Shown: positions 9,401 through 17,240 of the stretch, piece after piece
How positions within the stretch are numbered: the stretch's first letter is position 1
Layout of the letters: each line of letters starts with the position of its first letter
Assembly: GCA_039923155.1 (NCBI GenBank)
Contig: JBDTDI010000213.1
Coordinates: 1-32,542 of the forward strand
Length of the DNA: 32,542 bases
From: Rhodococcus_D sp039923155
Lineage (GTDB): Bacteria; Actinomycetota; Actinomycetes; Mycobacteriales; Mycobacteriaceae
Direction of reading: 5' to 3'
Notes under the pieces: model-generated
What the model was told of the DNA's origin: nothing
What the model saw: the letters and a program-made list of their open reading frames with translations, nothing else
Databases searched by the model: none
Program-made: the position numbers and the translations under genes

Positions 9401-10642
9401 CGGGTCGGCAAACACGCCCGGGGCGCGGATCAAGTCCTCGAACGCAGACGTGAGGTCGGCTCTGGCCTGCGCCTGCTCGTAGGAGCTCCCCGAGCGGAGC
9501 GTCGCCAGGGGCCCGCCGGTGTCGAGGAGCCGCCGCAGCCGCAGCCCCCATGACGTGGGGGTCTGGCCGAGAATCGTCCGCAGACCGTCGACACCCTCGA
9601 CCGCCACGCTCGGCACCGGGTCGCCGAGCTCCCACAGGACCGAGATGCGCCCCAGGATCCGAGCGAGGGCGTCGACCTCGGGTGACACCCCTTGGACCCC
9701 GGCCGTGTCCGTCACGGGCAGGATCCCGTAGGGCTGGTGACCAAGGCGGAGCGTGGGAAGGGGCCCACGTCCGCGCACCGTGTCGGCGCTGTGGCGGCGC
9801 ACCGCCTCGACCTGACCGGGGTGGAGCACCCCCGGTCGGACCGTGTGCGTGAGGAAGGGTCCCCACGTGACGGGCCAGAGCGCCGTGGCCATCGCGCCGG
9901 CCCACGCCTCGCTGGGGTCATCGGCAGCAGGCCAGTCGGTGAGGGGACTGCCCGGAGCGCCGAGGGCCCAGGCCAGTCGGGAAGCCGCGGCCGATGCCGG
10001 GAGGGTCGCCGGGGCCCGGGCGGCCTCCTCCACCACCACGGCCGGCCGGGACCACGCGGACCGCACCTCCTCGGTGTTGTTCGTCGGGTCTCCGGCTCGA
10101 AGGAACCCGGCGTCCGCGTCGTGGGCCCGCAGGGCCTGCGTCACCGCCGCCGCCTCCTCCTCCGGGTCCCGCCCGAGTCGCACACCGAGGACGACGAGCG
10201 ACTCCACCTCCTCGGTGCCGGCGGGGAGGTCGAGGGTGAGCGCCATCCCCGCATCCACCGCCGCCGGGTAGGACCAGAGCCACTGGGAGTCGCCCTCCTC
10301 ACCACGGGTCAGGGAGGTCAGTGTCGCGGCCATCGCCGCGAGACGTTCGTCGTTCGTCCCCTCAGCGGTGCCGAGCCCCAGCAGGTCGGTGCGGACCGGG
10401 CCACCCTCGACCGAAGGCAAGGACCGCCCCCCGACCCGGGCGATGGCGACGAAGGCATCTGGCAGCAGCAGCGGCATCCCGGTGGTCGGATCGATACCGG
10501 CCTCGTCGGGGTAGATCCGGATCCGGAGGCGCACCGGTGCATCGGGCGGGGAGCCGGGGGACACCGGCTCGGTCTGGGTCTCGATCCGCAGGGGCAGCAG
10601 CAGCAGCGGGACCCCGGGGTCCAGGGCGGTCCAGTCGGTCAC
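6491..10642 (-). CDS. Giant conserved protein of the DUF6603 operon (gene 3)
   Basis: A 1383-residue protein without signal peptide or membrane segments. It opens with a hydrophobic strand and an Arg/Glu-rich motif (LLLLPLRIETQ, then LRIRIYPDEAGID, about residues 13-51). LRLGHQPYGILPVT follows at 298-311. The middle is largely helical and acidic, and the last 200 residues look beta-rich. From memory the N-terminal 'LPxRxET...RxYPDE' and 'QPYGILPVT' motifs recur in uncharacterised large proteins encoded next to the neighbouring families; no enzyme motif is seen. The GTG start at 10642 overlaps the previous stop (GTGA), so translation is coupled and stoichiometry may be fixed. The role is probably structural, which is inference. 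Confidence 0.85.
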   Translation of the reverse strand: MTDWTALDPGVPLLLLPLRIETQTEPVSPGSPPDAPVRLRIRIYPDEAGIDPTTGMPLLLPDAFVAIARVGGRSLPSVEGGPVRTDLLGLGTAEGTNDERLAAMAATLTSLTRGEEGDSQWLWSYPAAVDAGMALTLDLPAGTEEVESLVVLGVRLGRDPEEEAAAVTQALRAHDADAGFLRAGDPTNNTEEVRSAWSRPAVVVEEAARAPATLPASAAASRLAWALGAPGSPLTDWPAADDPSEAWAGAMATALWPVTWGPFLTHTVRPGVLHPGQVEAVRRHSADTVRGRGPLPTLRLGHQPYGILPVTDTAGVQGVSPEVDALARILGRISVLWELGDPVPSVAVEGVDGLRTILGQTPTSWGLRLRRLLDTGGPLATLRSGSSYEQAQARADLTSAFEDLIRAPGVFADPSVMGIDRTLGLPLVADDDPDALTALVEEGRAGDSSVLQVLLSLAVDGVRVAVDSFRAGEGVLVLRRRLDGRLRGIIGDDAAQLAIEAIDGFVDGAPGNKHAAAALVAIEQRRSEADLPTVWAHPLAALDPVFRPADDEGGVEELCSFLRAVIVRNDVLKAVRTIAGVMDPADRSALLAETLDCASHRLDAWVTSVATERLRQVRAARPTGMAVGSFGFVEDIVLVRRSGPAEPGAPNRQPAGRGGVVHAPGLAHAATAAVLRGARLAHAPGDEADKALEMDLSSSRVREALEVLSGMRTGQELGALLGYRFERWVAAAGPRLNRFVAPLRAMAPTVAAKEVDRVAEGVVDLGVETLAASQVVDGVRLLEIDPPDVLERLRTPPAALARYSAAWDEPTGGEKGVVTSLLSRLAELLDAIGDLLLAEGVHQVVAGNPARAAAAMDALSGDGLPPEPEVCEPPPDRAGLSHRLVVLLPTGPTGEANGAAEGHGWAGTPRARANPRLESWCRAVLGPADRILVSSGGRTLDTLKVGALDVVEVAGAGRVGLAAFWDKARRDDQQLESEPLTDRPDGLAPNQSTLGEAWQLAAGTHALLTQARPLEPADLVHDARRDPLRSTPDTGAPGGAVNALEDWNAWRADLGRLLEELRVLAAVPLAASEREVLDALAAFGIGDTQPVDDALLEALVTAAQDEARRRITTAESRLVDGAAAADVVAVGKGLTGSDLPVPVPLLSGGALEPLTAAWDGDDGEGRTAVRAWLARHSRVRRAVRGYTEVSMQRAAAGRRVAVRAVTLGSSGWLGEHLPEGLAPGSHTSLVVEITAGLHPADSCCGLVVDGWHEALPRRRSVRDDTTSAPVEGEEQPAPEEIATTGLAVHANGPDARAAQVWLLGVTPDGGPWTEERVLALVNSTRELARQRLVTLERLPLAGSILPAITVEHWSLQGERVIDPKLLTTRVDARATPVFVSFTD

Positions 10643-13600
10643 GGCCAGGGCACCCCCTGCTCGATGTCGGGACGCAGCATCCGGCCGAGGCGGTACCCCG
10701 CGCGGGCCGGCTGCTGGAAGAGCAGCCAGGCCAGGTCGGCCGAGGTCGGGATGAGTGCCGCGCCGGTCGGGTGGGGCGAGGAGGACGGGCGGATGTGGTC
10801 CCCGACCGGCGGCCAGTCCTCCCAGGTGAGGTTGTCGCGAGGACCGGATGGGAGGGGTGCCTCGCCGGCGGGCGGCGGGACGTCGAGACCGAAGCGAGGT
10901 TGACCGACGTGCTCGGAGAGGGTGAACCACCAGCAACCGGTCGGTGGCGTGGGCGGGAGGACACCGCCCGGGGCCGGGTCCGCGTTCAACGCGGTCTCGG
11001 CCTCCAGGGCGATGCCCGTGAGCAGCAGGTCCGCGCCGATCGGCATCTGGAACAGCGTGTCCAGCGGCTTGGTCTCGTAGGTCACCGGGGGTGCGGCACC
11101 GCTCTGGCGCACCGCGTGGGCGAGGAGGTGCGGGTGGCGTCGCACCAGCTCGCCGCGCACGAGGACCACGAGCCGCCCGGATGCGGTCGCCGACAGGTGG
11201 CTGCCGAGGTCGCCGGCACGCAGCCGGTCCACCGGCTGTGCCAGCTCCTCGGTCGAGGTCCAGAAGGACCGGAAGCTGGTGCCCCGGCCATCGGTCGGGT
11301 AGCCCCGCCAGACCAGCTCGCGCGCGAACTCGTGGTTGAGTCCGAGGAGGAACGCCTCGACGAACACCGGGTTGCTCGCCAGGACGGTCATCATCTCGTG
11401 CGGGTCGATCGCGGACACCCCGGGGAGCAGCCATTCGGGGTCGTACCGGTTCAGCGCCTCGTACATCGGGTGGGTGAACCGCGGGGCGGCCATGACCGGG
11501 TCGAAGCGGTCGTTGTCCAGCCACCCGGGGAAGTGGTCGGTGAGCCCGGGCACCCGTTGGCGCAGCCGTCGCCCCAGGGTCAGTCGGGGCTCGAACAGGT
11601 TGGGGAGATCGAGCCCGCCGATCGAGAGCCGCTCACGGGCCGGTTCGCGCAGGTCCGCCGTATCGACGCGGGCGTCCTCGTAGAGCACCTCGAGCTGGTC
11701 GTCGAGCTCCGCCGCTTCGTGGGCGAGCACGTCGAGGAACTGGCGGGCGGTGGCAAGGGTGTGCTCGTCGACGCGCTCGTGGTCGCCGCCGCCGGCGGCC
11801 TCGAGCAGGGTCCACAGTCGCGAGATGAGCTCCTGCTCGATGACGTCGGTCGCCACCACCACCCGGCCCGGCACGGCCTCGAAGGGGTCGCCACGCAGGT
11901 CGTGCCGCGCCGCGACGCCGCGGCCGAGGATCCACTCCGGCAGGATCTGCACGACAGCTGCCGTCTGGGCGAGGAGACCAGCGACGCGCGCGAGAGCAGG
12001 GTTGTCGAGCCGCGCGCCGGCCTCGAGGTCGGACACGGTCGGCAGGGCGGACAGCAACGGCTCGAGGAGCCGGGCCAGGGCGAGGTGCCGCGTCAGCTCG
12101 ACCTGCTGGGCGTCAGGGACCTCGGGCGGCACCTGTCCGTCGGTGAGCTCGTCGATCAACGAGGCGCGTCCGAGGCGATCGGCCAACAGGTCGATGTCCG
12201 GACCGCCGAACGCTCCCACCTCGGGCCGCTCCTGGAGCGCGAGCAGGGCTGCCCGGCCGGTGTCGCCGAGTCCGCGGACGCCGTCCGGCGGGGAGTACCG
12301 GTGGCACCAGTCGTGGGCGAGGTCACCATCGGCCAGCAGGGTGCCGAAACCGCCCGTCTGGGTGGCGGAGCGGCTCACCGGCCCGTCGGCTCGGGCCAGC
12401 TTGCGCAGGCTGCTGGCCGCCGCGGCGGTCGGGGTGGCGCTCACCGCGACGTCCTTGCGGACGGTGACCCCGGGACCGGTCACGGTCCTGGCGTGAGCGC
12501 GCGACGTGACGGCGAGCAGCGAGCCGGCATCCAGGCGCACGAGGTGGCGAGCGTGCAGTCGACCGCCGACGAAGCGGGCGAGCTGCGCGGCGCGAAGCGC
12601 AGCGTTGGCGTCGAGGACGGACGGAAGCTGGGCCCACGCGGAGGCCATCAGGTCCTCCTGGTCCATCCGGGCGACCCCCGCCCCGAGCCCGGCGGCGACC
12701 CGGTGGGCCGGGTCGAGGTTGAGCTGACGAAGCCAGGCCGGTGGGGTGCCGGGTTCGGGCACCACGGCGCTGGCGACGTGGGTGCCGCCGTACAGCGGGG
12801 GCGCCACTGCCGGGTCGGTCTCGGCGGGGTCGAACTGCACGCGGTCCGGCTGTTCGACGCGCTCACGCAGGGCCTGGGTCGTGGCGGGGTCCCACACCCC
12901 GGGGGCTCCATCGACCGGTTCCGCGGAGACCTTCGGGCCTGGCCGGGTGAGGGCGCCCTCGACCTCGCGGGTCCCCGGAACCGACGTGACCTCCAGGCCC
13001 ATCCCGGGTGCGGTGGTGTCCACCAGCCGCCGACCGGTCCCCGGCGGTGCGGGGACCGGTCGGATGCGACGGGCGAGGGACTCGAAGTCCCCGTCGGGAC
13101 CGGTCGCGAAGGTCCAGTGGTCGTAGACCGGGAGTCGGACCGCTCCAGGATCCCCCGTGGTCCAGGACCAGCGCAGGTCGTTGAGCGGCGTCGTGTCTCC
13201 GGTGCCGACCCGCCGACCCACCTCGAAGGTCGGCACGAGCATGGCCCGCCACGAACGGTTCCCCTGGAGCCGCCGCGGGCAGATCAGCCGAGCGAGGTTC
13301 AGGGTGGGGTTGCTCGGGTCCAGGCGGGGGTCCGGCGTCGCCGGGTCGCCGGCCCTCGGTGGGCCGACGAGCTGGACGTGGGCCCACGCCCACGCGTCCT
13401 CGGGTGGGGGCAGCTCGCGGAGGGGGACGTCGGCGAACGGCGGCAGACCGGGGCGGGCGGCGGGCTGGATCTTCGTCTCCGTTGGGACGACGACGAGCCG
13501 CAACCACGGCGGCAGGTGCTGGGTGCCGGTCTCGGGCGCTGTCGGGGTGAACATCCACGGCAGGTCCGGAAGGTCAAGCTCGCAGTGGGCGAGGTCGTTG

Positions 13601-13923
13601 GGCTCCGCGTCGCGCGTTCCGGCAGGCGGGAACCGGCGGACCACTTGGCGCGCGTCGATGCCGATCACGTCCCCGGGTCCGCGCAGCGCGAGGTGCCCCG
13701 CGGCCTCGGGGGTCGTTCGGAATCCGTCGGTGAGCGGCACCGCGACGTCGATGGTTCCCCGCGCGGCGGCCCCGGTGCTGAACGGCGCGGTGTAGGCGGA
13801 AGCGGATCCGCTTCGGTGGTGCGGGAGGAAGGTGTAGGAGCCCAGGCTCACGTCGTCCAGCGAGACCACCGGGGCGTGGGCGACGACGTCGCGCACGTGC
13901 GTCGACCGGGCGGCCACGCTCAC
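10639..13923 (-). CDS. Large conserved protein of the DUF6603 operon (gene 2)
   Basis: A 1094-residue protein, second in the operon. The N-terminal part has LRGPGDVIGIDARQVVRR (80-97), then a Pro/Trp-rich DLPDLPWMFTP (117-127). The C-terminal part has a striking motif around residues 861-887 (NHEFARELVWRGYPTD, RGTSFRSFW), followed by RLVVLVRGELVRRHPHLLAHAV. I recall both blocks from uncharacterised proteins in other bacteria, so the family is real although I cannot name it. No signal peptide, transmembrane helix or recognised catalytic site is present. GTG at 13923 overlaps the DUF6603 gene's stop as GTGA, and its own stop overlaps the next start the same way. This supports co-translation of several subunits. 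Confidence 0.85.
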   Translation of the reverse strand: MSVAARSTHVRDVVAHAPVVSLDDVSLGSYTFLPHHRSGSASAYTAPFSTGAAARGTIDVAVPLTDGFRTTPEAAGHLALRGPGDVIGIDARQVVRRFPPAGTRDAEPNDLAHCELDLPDLPWMFTPTAPETGTQHLPPWLRLVVVPTETKIQPAARPGLPPFADVPLRELPPPEDAWAWAHVQLVGPPRAGDPATPDPRLDPSNPTLNLARLICPRRLQGNRSWRAMLVPTFEVGRRVGTGDTTPLNDLRWSWTTGDPGAVRLPVYDHWTFATGPDGDFESLARRIRPVPAPPGTGRRLVDTTAPGMGLEVTSVPGTREVEGALTRPGPKVSAEPVDGAPGVWDPATTQALRERVEQPDRVQFDPAETDPAVAPPLYGGTHVASAVVPEPGTPPAWLRQLNLDPAHRVAAGLGAGVARMDQEDLMASAWAQLPSVLDANAALRAAQLARFVGGRLHARHLVRLDAGSLLAVTSRAHARTVTGPGVTVRKDVAVSATPTAAAASSLRKLARADGPVSRSATQTGGFGTLLADGDLAHDWCHRYSPPDGVRGLGDTGRAALLALQERPEVGAFGGPDIDLLADRLGRASLIDELTDGQVPPEVPDAQQVELTRHLALARLLEPLLSALPTVSDLEAGARLDNPALARVAGLLAQTAAVVQILPEWILGRGVAARHDLRGDPFEAVPGRVVVATDVIEQELISRLWTLLEAAGGGDHERVDEHTLATARQFLDVLAHEAAELDDQLEVLYEDARVDTADLREPARERLSIGGLDLPNLFEPRLTLGRRLRQRVPGLTDHFPGWLDNDRFDPVMAAPRFTHPMYEALNRYDPEWLLPGVSAIDPHEMMTVLASNPVFVEAFLLGLNHEFARELVWRGYPTDGRGTSFRSFWTSTEELAQPVDRLRAGDLGSHLSATASGRLVVLVRGELVRRHPHLLAHAVRQSGAAPPVTYETKPLDTLFQMPIGADLLLTGIALEAETALNADPAPGGVLPPTPPTGCWWFTLSEHVGQPRFGLDVPPPAGEAPLPSGPRDNLTWEDWPPVGDHIRPSSSPHPTGAALIPTSADLAWLLFQQPARAGYRLGRMLRPDIEQGVPWP

Positions 13924-16718
13924 CACCCGGTCTTCGTCAGGTTCAGCGTGGTGACGCCGACGGTCCGGGCCGCGGCGGCGGCGTCGGTCCAGGGCGCAAA
14001 CCCCGCGGCGAGCCCGGTGGTGTCCGGGTTGGGAGCGAACAGGGTGACCGCCGTGTCGAGGTCGGCCACCCGGACCGCGGAGGAAGGCTGGACAGCGAGG
14101 TCTCGCGGCCCAGCGGCGTAGCGCGAGGAGGCGCGCAGGGAGCTCGCGCCGCTCGCGCTCGAGGCGAGGGCCAGGGCCAGGTTCTGCTGCTCCAGGAGGA
14201 ACCACGCGCCACGGCCCGACGGGCGCGGGATCGACTCGAAGGGCTGGAAGTCCTCGTAGGCCGGGTCGGCCTCGACCCCGGGGTGGTCGAGGCTGCGGGT
14301 GCCACTGATGTCGATGACGACCCCGGCCACCCGGTCCTCGAAGTCTGGTGCGCCGAGGGCCTCGTCGTCGGTGAGGTCGACGAACTGCGCGGTGGCGAAC
14401 GCCTCGCGCACCTGCGACCAGCGCGACACCGTCACCACCCCCACCGTGGGGTCCCCGGCGATCCGGACGGCGCACGGCCCGGGCGCTGCCGGGCTCCCGT
14501 TGACCCGGTCCAGCCGCATCCCCAGGGGCACGTGGCGCTGGGTGGCCTCGAGCAGGGCCCACGGCTCGACGGGCGTGAGCTTGGGGTCCTCGACGATCGT
14601 CCTGAGCACGGGAGCGAGCACGACCGGTGGGACGAAGCCCGATCGCACTCGGCCCCGCCACGCTCCCGGCTCGCAGAGGCCAGCGACGGCGACGGTGAGG
14701 GGGGAGACGGGGGTCTGCGGCGGCGCGTCGGCGCGGTCGCCGAACTCGATGGGCCCCACCGAGATGCTGGGGTCGGGCAACGGCCACGGGAGGTGGACCT
14801 TGCCCCGTCCCTGAACGACCCACGGGGCGGGCCCGCGCACGTGGAGGCTCAGGTCGACCCCGGCCACCGACTTCCCCAACACCTCCACGTCCACCTTGGC
14901 CGTGAGGTCGGCCTCGAGGGCGAAGGGGTCGAAGTGGACCAGGACGTCGAGGGCGAGGCTGCCGCGCACCGCAGCGACCCCCGCCGAGTAGGCGATCTCG
15001 ACGCTGCCCCCGAGCTGCAGGGTGTTGGGGGTCAGCGCGACGTAGCCGCTGATCCGCATCTGCACGCCCACCGGAGGTGCCAGCTCGCTGGAGATCCGGT
15101 CGAGCCCGACGAGCTCGCCCGGCACCTGGGTGTAGCGCGGGTGGAACCCGCCGGCCGACAGGACCACCGTGGGGCTTCCGCCGCCGCGGCTCAGCACGCC
15201 GAACCCGCCCTGGACGCTCGAGGAACCCATCCGCGACGCCTCGAGCTGGGTTCGCACGAGCACCATTCCGCCGCCGAGCTGGGCGAGCAGGCTGGCCCGC
15301 AGGTCGATGACCGGGATCTCCGGGGTCGGGAAGGCGGCTCGAGCTCGTCCGAGGATGACGACGACGGGGTCCGGAAGGGCGAGGGCGACGGCCACGTCGA
15401 GTCGCACGAGGGTCGGGTGGCCCCATCCGAGGGCCAGCAGGGGTCCGACCACGAAACCGTCGGGCCGTGGGGGGAAGACGCTGGCGAGGGTGGCGAGGAT
15501 CTGGGGCGCGGCGGCGACGGGGTCGGGGGGGAAGAGGATGCGTTTGATCGCTCCGTCGTTCATGCCGGCGGCGAGGGCGGCCGTGTTGATGCTGACCCCT
15601 TGCCCGAGGATGCCGCCGACCCCGTTGAGCGTGAAGCCGTGGCTGAGCTCGATCGCCGGCGTGAACTCGACCGACATCACGGCGACGAACGAAGTCGCTC
15701 CACCCCGGTTGCGGATCATGCCGAACGCCTTGACGTCGACGAGCCCGAGCTGCAGCTCGAGCACGCCGCCGAAACCGTCTCCGTCGGGGGTGCGGGCGAG
15801 GTAGCCGCCGCCGCGCGCGACGCCGGTGTCCAGGGAGAGCCCGACGGCCTTCACGCGCGCCCCGGGCGAGGCCTGCGGCAGGGTGGCTCCCGACAGCAGT
15901 GCCGCCGGGTCGACCAACAGAGACACCTCGAGGCCGTCGACGAGGGCAACGAGAGGGCCCAGTCTTCCGGTGAGCCTGGCGGTGAGCGTGAGCTTGACCT
16001 GGGGACCGTTTCCCCCGACGCTCAGGCGCAGGTCGTCCAGGGCGACGACCCCGAAGTCGGTGCGGGCGGGGATGCTCACCGGGCCGGCGGTGCCGTGGGT
16101 GCGCACGCCGTCCTTCGAGACGGTGACGTCGACGTCGACGGTGACGCCCACGGGGCCGCCGAGGATGCTCGCGAGCACGGCGTCGCCGCCCCCGGCGAGG
16201 TCCAGGCCGAGGCCGCCCAGCACGAGGGTCGCCTCCAGGCCGGTGGGCCGGACCGCGACGTCGAGTCCGACCCGGGCGAGTCGCATCCCGTCCACCGGAG
16301 GGGCTGGTGCGGTCTTCGTCCAGCCGACGGTCAGCGACTCCTTGTCCCATTTCGCGCGCGGACTCTCCATCTCGAACCGGGCCACCGCCCCCGCGGGCGG
16401 CTCCTCCGTGAGGAGCCGGACAAGGGCGGACCTCAGGTCCGGGGCGCCGAACCGGGCGGCGGCGTCTCGCACCTCCTCCAGCGCGGCCCAGAGGTGAGTG
16501 CCGGTGGTGGTTCCGTCGGGTGGCTCGAGCGCGATCGCTGTCGCAGCGGCGTCCACGTGCGCCAGCGCGGTGTTCAGGTGCTGCTGGACGGCGTCGACAT
16601 CGTCGGGAGGGCCGACATTCAGCGCGTTCGTCAGTCCCTGCGCGGTGAGGAGTGGTCGCAGCCGAGCGAGCGCGTAGCTGACAGCCGCGCGCAGGAGGGT
16701 CCCGGCCGCGTCAGCCAT
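13920..16718 (-). CDS. DUF6603-domain protein, first large gene of the operon
   Basis: A 932-residue protein (938 if the GTG at 16736 is used). Residues 1-110 are helical. About 130-690 match my recollection of DUF6603: a long run of alternating hydrophobic/polar strands, with LSAGGFHPRY near 521 and the LHVRGPAPWVVQGRGKVHLP region later. The last 200 residues form a separate domain. The strand pattern (for example RGSLALDVLVHFDPFALEADL) suggests a long curved amphipathic sheet. No signal peptide is seen despite the beta-rich, surface-protein look. ATG at 16718 is chosen because a small upstream frame ends across it (ATGGCTGA); neither start has a good ribosome site. The function of DUF6603 is not known to me. 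Confidence 0.85.
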   Translation of the reverse strand: MADAAGTLLRAAVSYALARLRPLLTAQGLTNALNVGPPDDVDAVQQHLNTALAHVDAAATAIALEPPDGTTTGTHLWAALEEVRDAAARFGAPDLRSALVRLLTEEPPAGAVARFEMESPRAKWDKESLTVGWTKTAPAPPVDGMRLARVGLDVAVRPTGLEATLVLGGLGLDLAGGGDAVLASILGGPVGVTVDVDVTVSKDGVRTHGTAGPVSIPARTDFGVVALDDLRLSVGGNGPQVKLTLTARLTGRLGPLVALVDGLEVSLLVDPAALLSGATLPQASPGARVKAVGLSLDTGVARGGGYLARTPDGDGFGGVLELQLGLVDVKAFGMIRNRGGATSFVAVMSVEFTPAIELSHGFTLNGVGGILGQGVSINTAALAAGMNDGAIKRILFPPDPVAAAPQILATLASVFPPRPDGFVVGPLLALGWGHPTLVRLDVAVALALPDPVVVILGRARAAFPTPEIPVIDLRASLLAQLGGGMVLVRTQLEASRMGSSSVQGGFGVLSRGGGSPTVVLSAGGFHPRYTQVPGELVGLDRISSELAPPVGVQMRISGYVALTPNTLQLGGSVEIAYSAGVAAVRGSLALDVLVHFDPFALEADLTAKVDVEVLGKSVAGVDLSLHVRGPAPWVVQGRGKVHLPWPLPDPSISVGPIEFGDRADAPPQTPVSPLTVAVAGLCEPGAWRGRVRSGFVPPVVLAPVLRTIVEDPKLTPVEPWALLEATQRHVPLGMRLDRVNGSPAAPGPCAVRIAGDPTVGVVTVSRWSQVREAFATAQFVDLTDDEALGAPDFEDRVAGVVIDISGTRSLDHPGVEADPAYEDFQPFESIPRPSGRGAWFLLEQQNLALALASSASGASSLRASSRYAAGPRDLAVQPSSAVRVADLDTAVTLFAPNPDTTGLAAGFAPWTDAAAAARTVGVTTLNLTKTGW

Positions 16719-16889
16719 GGTCCACGGTGTCGACACCGAGCCGGACGGTCACGGGTTCCACCGGTAAGGACGGCGCAAGGTCGAGGCCTGAAGGTTCACC
16801 CGACACCACCGCCTGCTGCGCTGTGCGGCGTCGAGATGGCTGCCTGATGGCCCCACGGACGGCGCCTGATCACTGCTCTGGTTCGCCAT
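16711..16889 (-). pseudogene. Possible small leader gene before the DUF6603 operon, frameshifted
   Basis: Upstream of the operon, ATG at 16889 opens a frame starting MANQSSDQAPSVGPSGSH that looks coding for about 23 codons. A second frame with coding-like composition (SGEPSGLDLAPSLPVEPVTV) ends in TGA at 16713-16711, overlapping the DUF6603 ATG as ATGGCTGA. Joining them needs one extra base near 16823, for instance CAGGCG instead of CAGCG. That would give a protein of about 59 residues coupled to the operon. It may be a real small gene with a sequencing error, a relic, or chance. No family is recognised and no good ribosome site precedes the ATG. Confidence 0.25.
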
Positions 16890-17240
16890 GTTTACTCGGG
16901 GTCAGCCAGTCGGTCAATGGCCCGATTGGTCCATACCCGCCTGCTTTGTCCTCCTCGACACGCGGGGCCCCTCGGGCTCGAAGTTCGCGGCGGCCGGGGG
17001 TCGACCTCGGCGCCGGGCACGGCGTGGTCGGGGTCACCTTCGAGTGCGACCACCCCGGAGGAGGCCTGCAGCCGGCGGGTCGAGCACGACTCGTGGCGGA
17101 GGGCTCATCGTGGTGATTTCGGCACCGACCCGCCGGCGGCGGGGGTCGGCGAGCGGACCCGGGCCCTGCTGGACACTGCGCCATCGTGCCCGGACCGCCT
17201 CCCACGGTCTCCTCACCGTCCCCGCGCTAGCGTGCATCCG
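16890..17240. other. Intergenic region between divergent units
   Basis: About 350 bp separate the DUF6603 operon side from the hydrolase at 17241. Short frames exist on both strands but none has convincing codon structure. I see a probable leaderless promoter at its right end (17228-17233). I could not place a clear promoter for the minus-strand operon, which should also start in this region. Confidence 0.4.
17228..17233 (+). promoter_or_regulatory. Probable -10 element of a leaderless promoter
   Basis: TAGCGT fits the actinobacterial -10 pattern TANNNT and ends 7 nt before the GTG at 17241. A transcript starting on or next to that GTG would be leaderless, which explains the lack of a ribosome site. 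A -35 element was not clear. Confidence 0.4.

Noticed and set aside
5687..9553. Very long plus-strand open frame opposite the operon
   Set aside because: It is antisense to genes 3 and 4. The translation is low-complexity (Arg, Gly, Pro, Ala) with no recognisable motif, and arises because minus-strand coding DNA at this GC content rarely has stops in that frame.
10321..14121. Another plus-strand open frame of over 1200 codons
   Set aside because: It is antisense to gene 2 and the end of the DUF6603 gene; the minus-strand frames show conserved motifs and tight gene coupling, while this one does not.
13924..16350. N-terminal extension of gene 2 far into the DUF6603 gene
   Set aside because: The frame is open, but the extra residues are Arg-rich shadow sequence; the GTG at 13923 that overlaps the upstream stop is the natural start.
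4729..16718. Contractile injection system or prophage
   Set aside because: No sheath, tube, baseplate, spike, capsid, terminase, integrase or ATPase gene is present; only large unknown proteins are seen.
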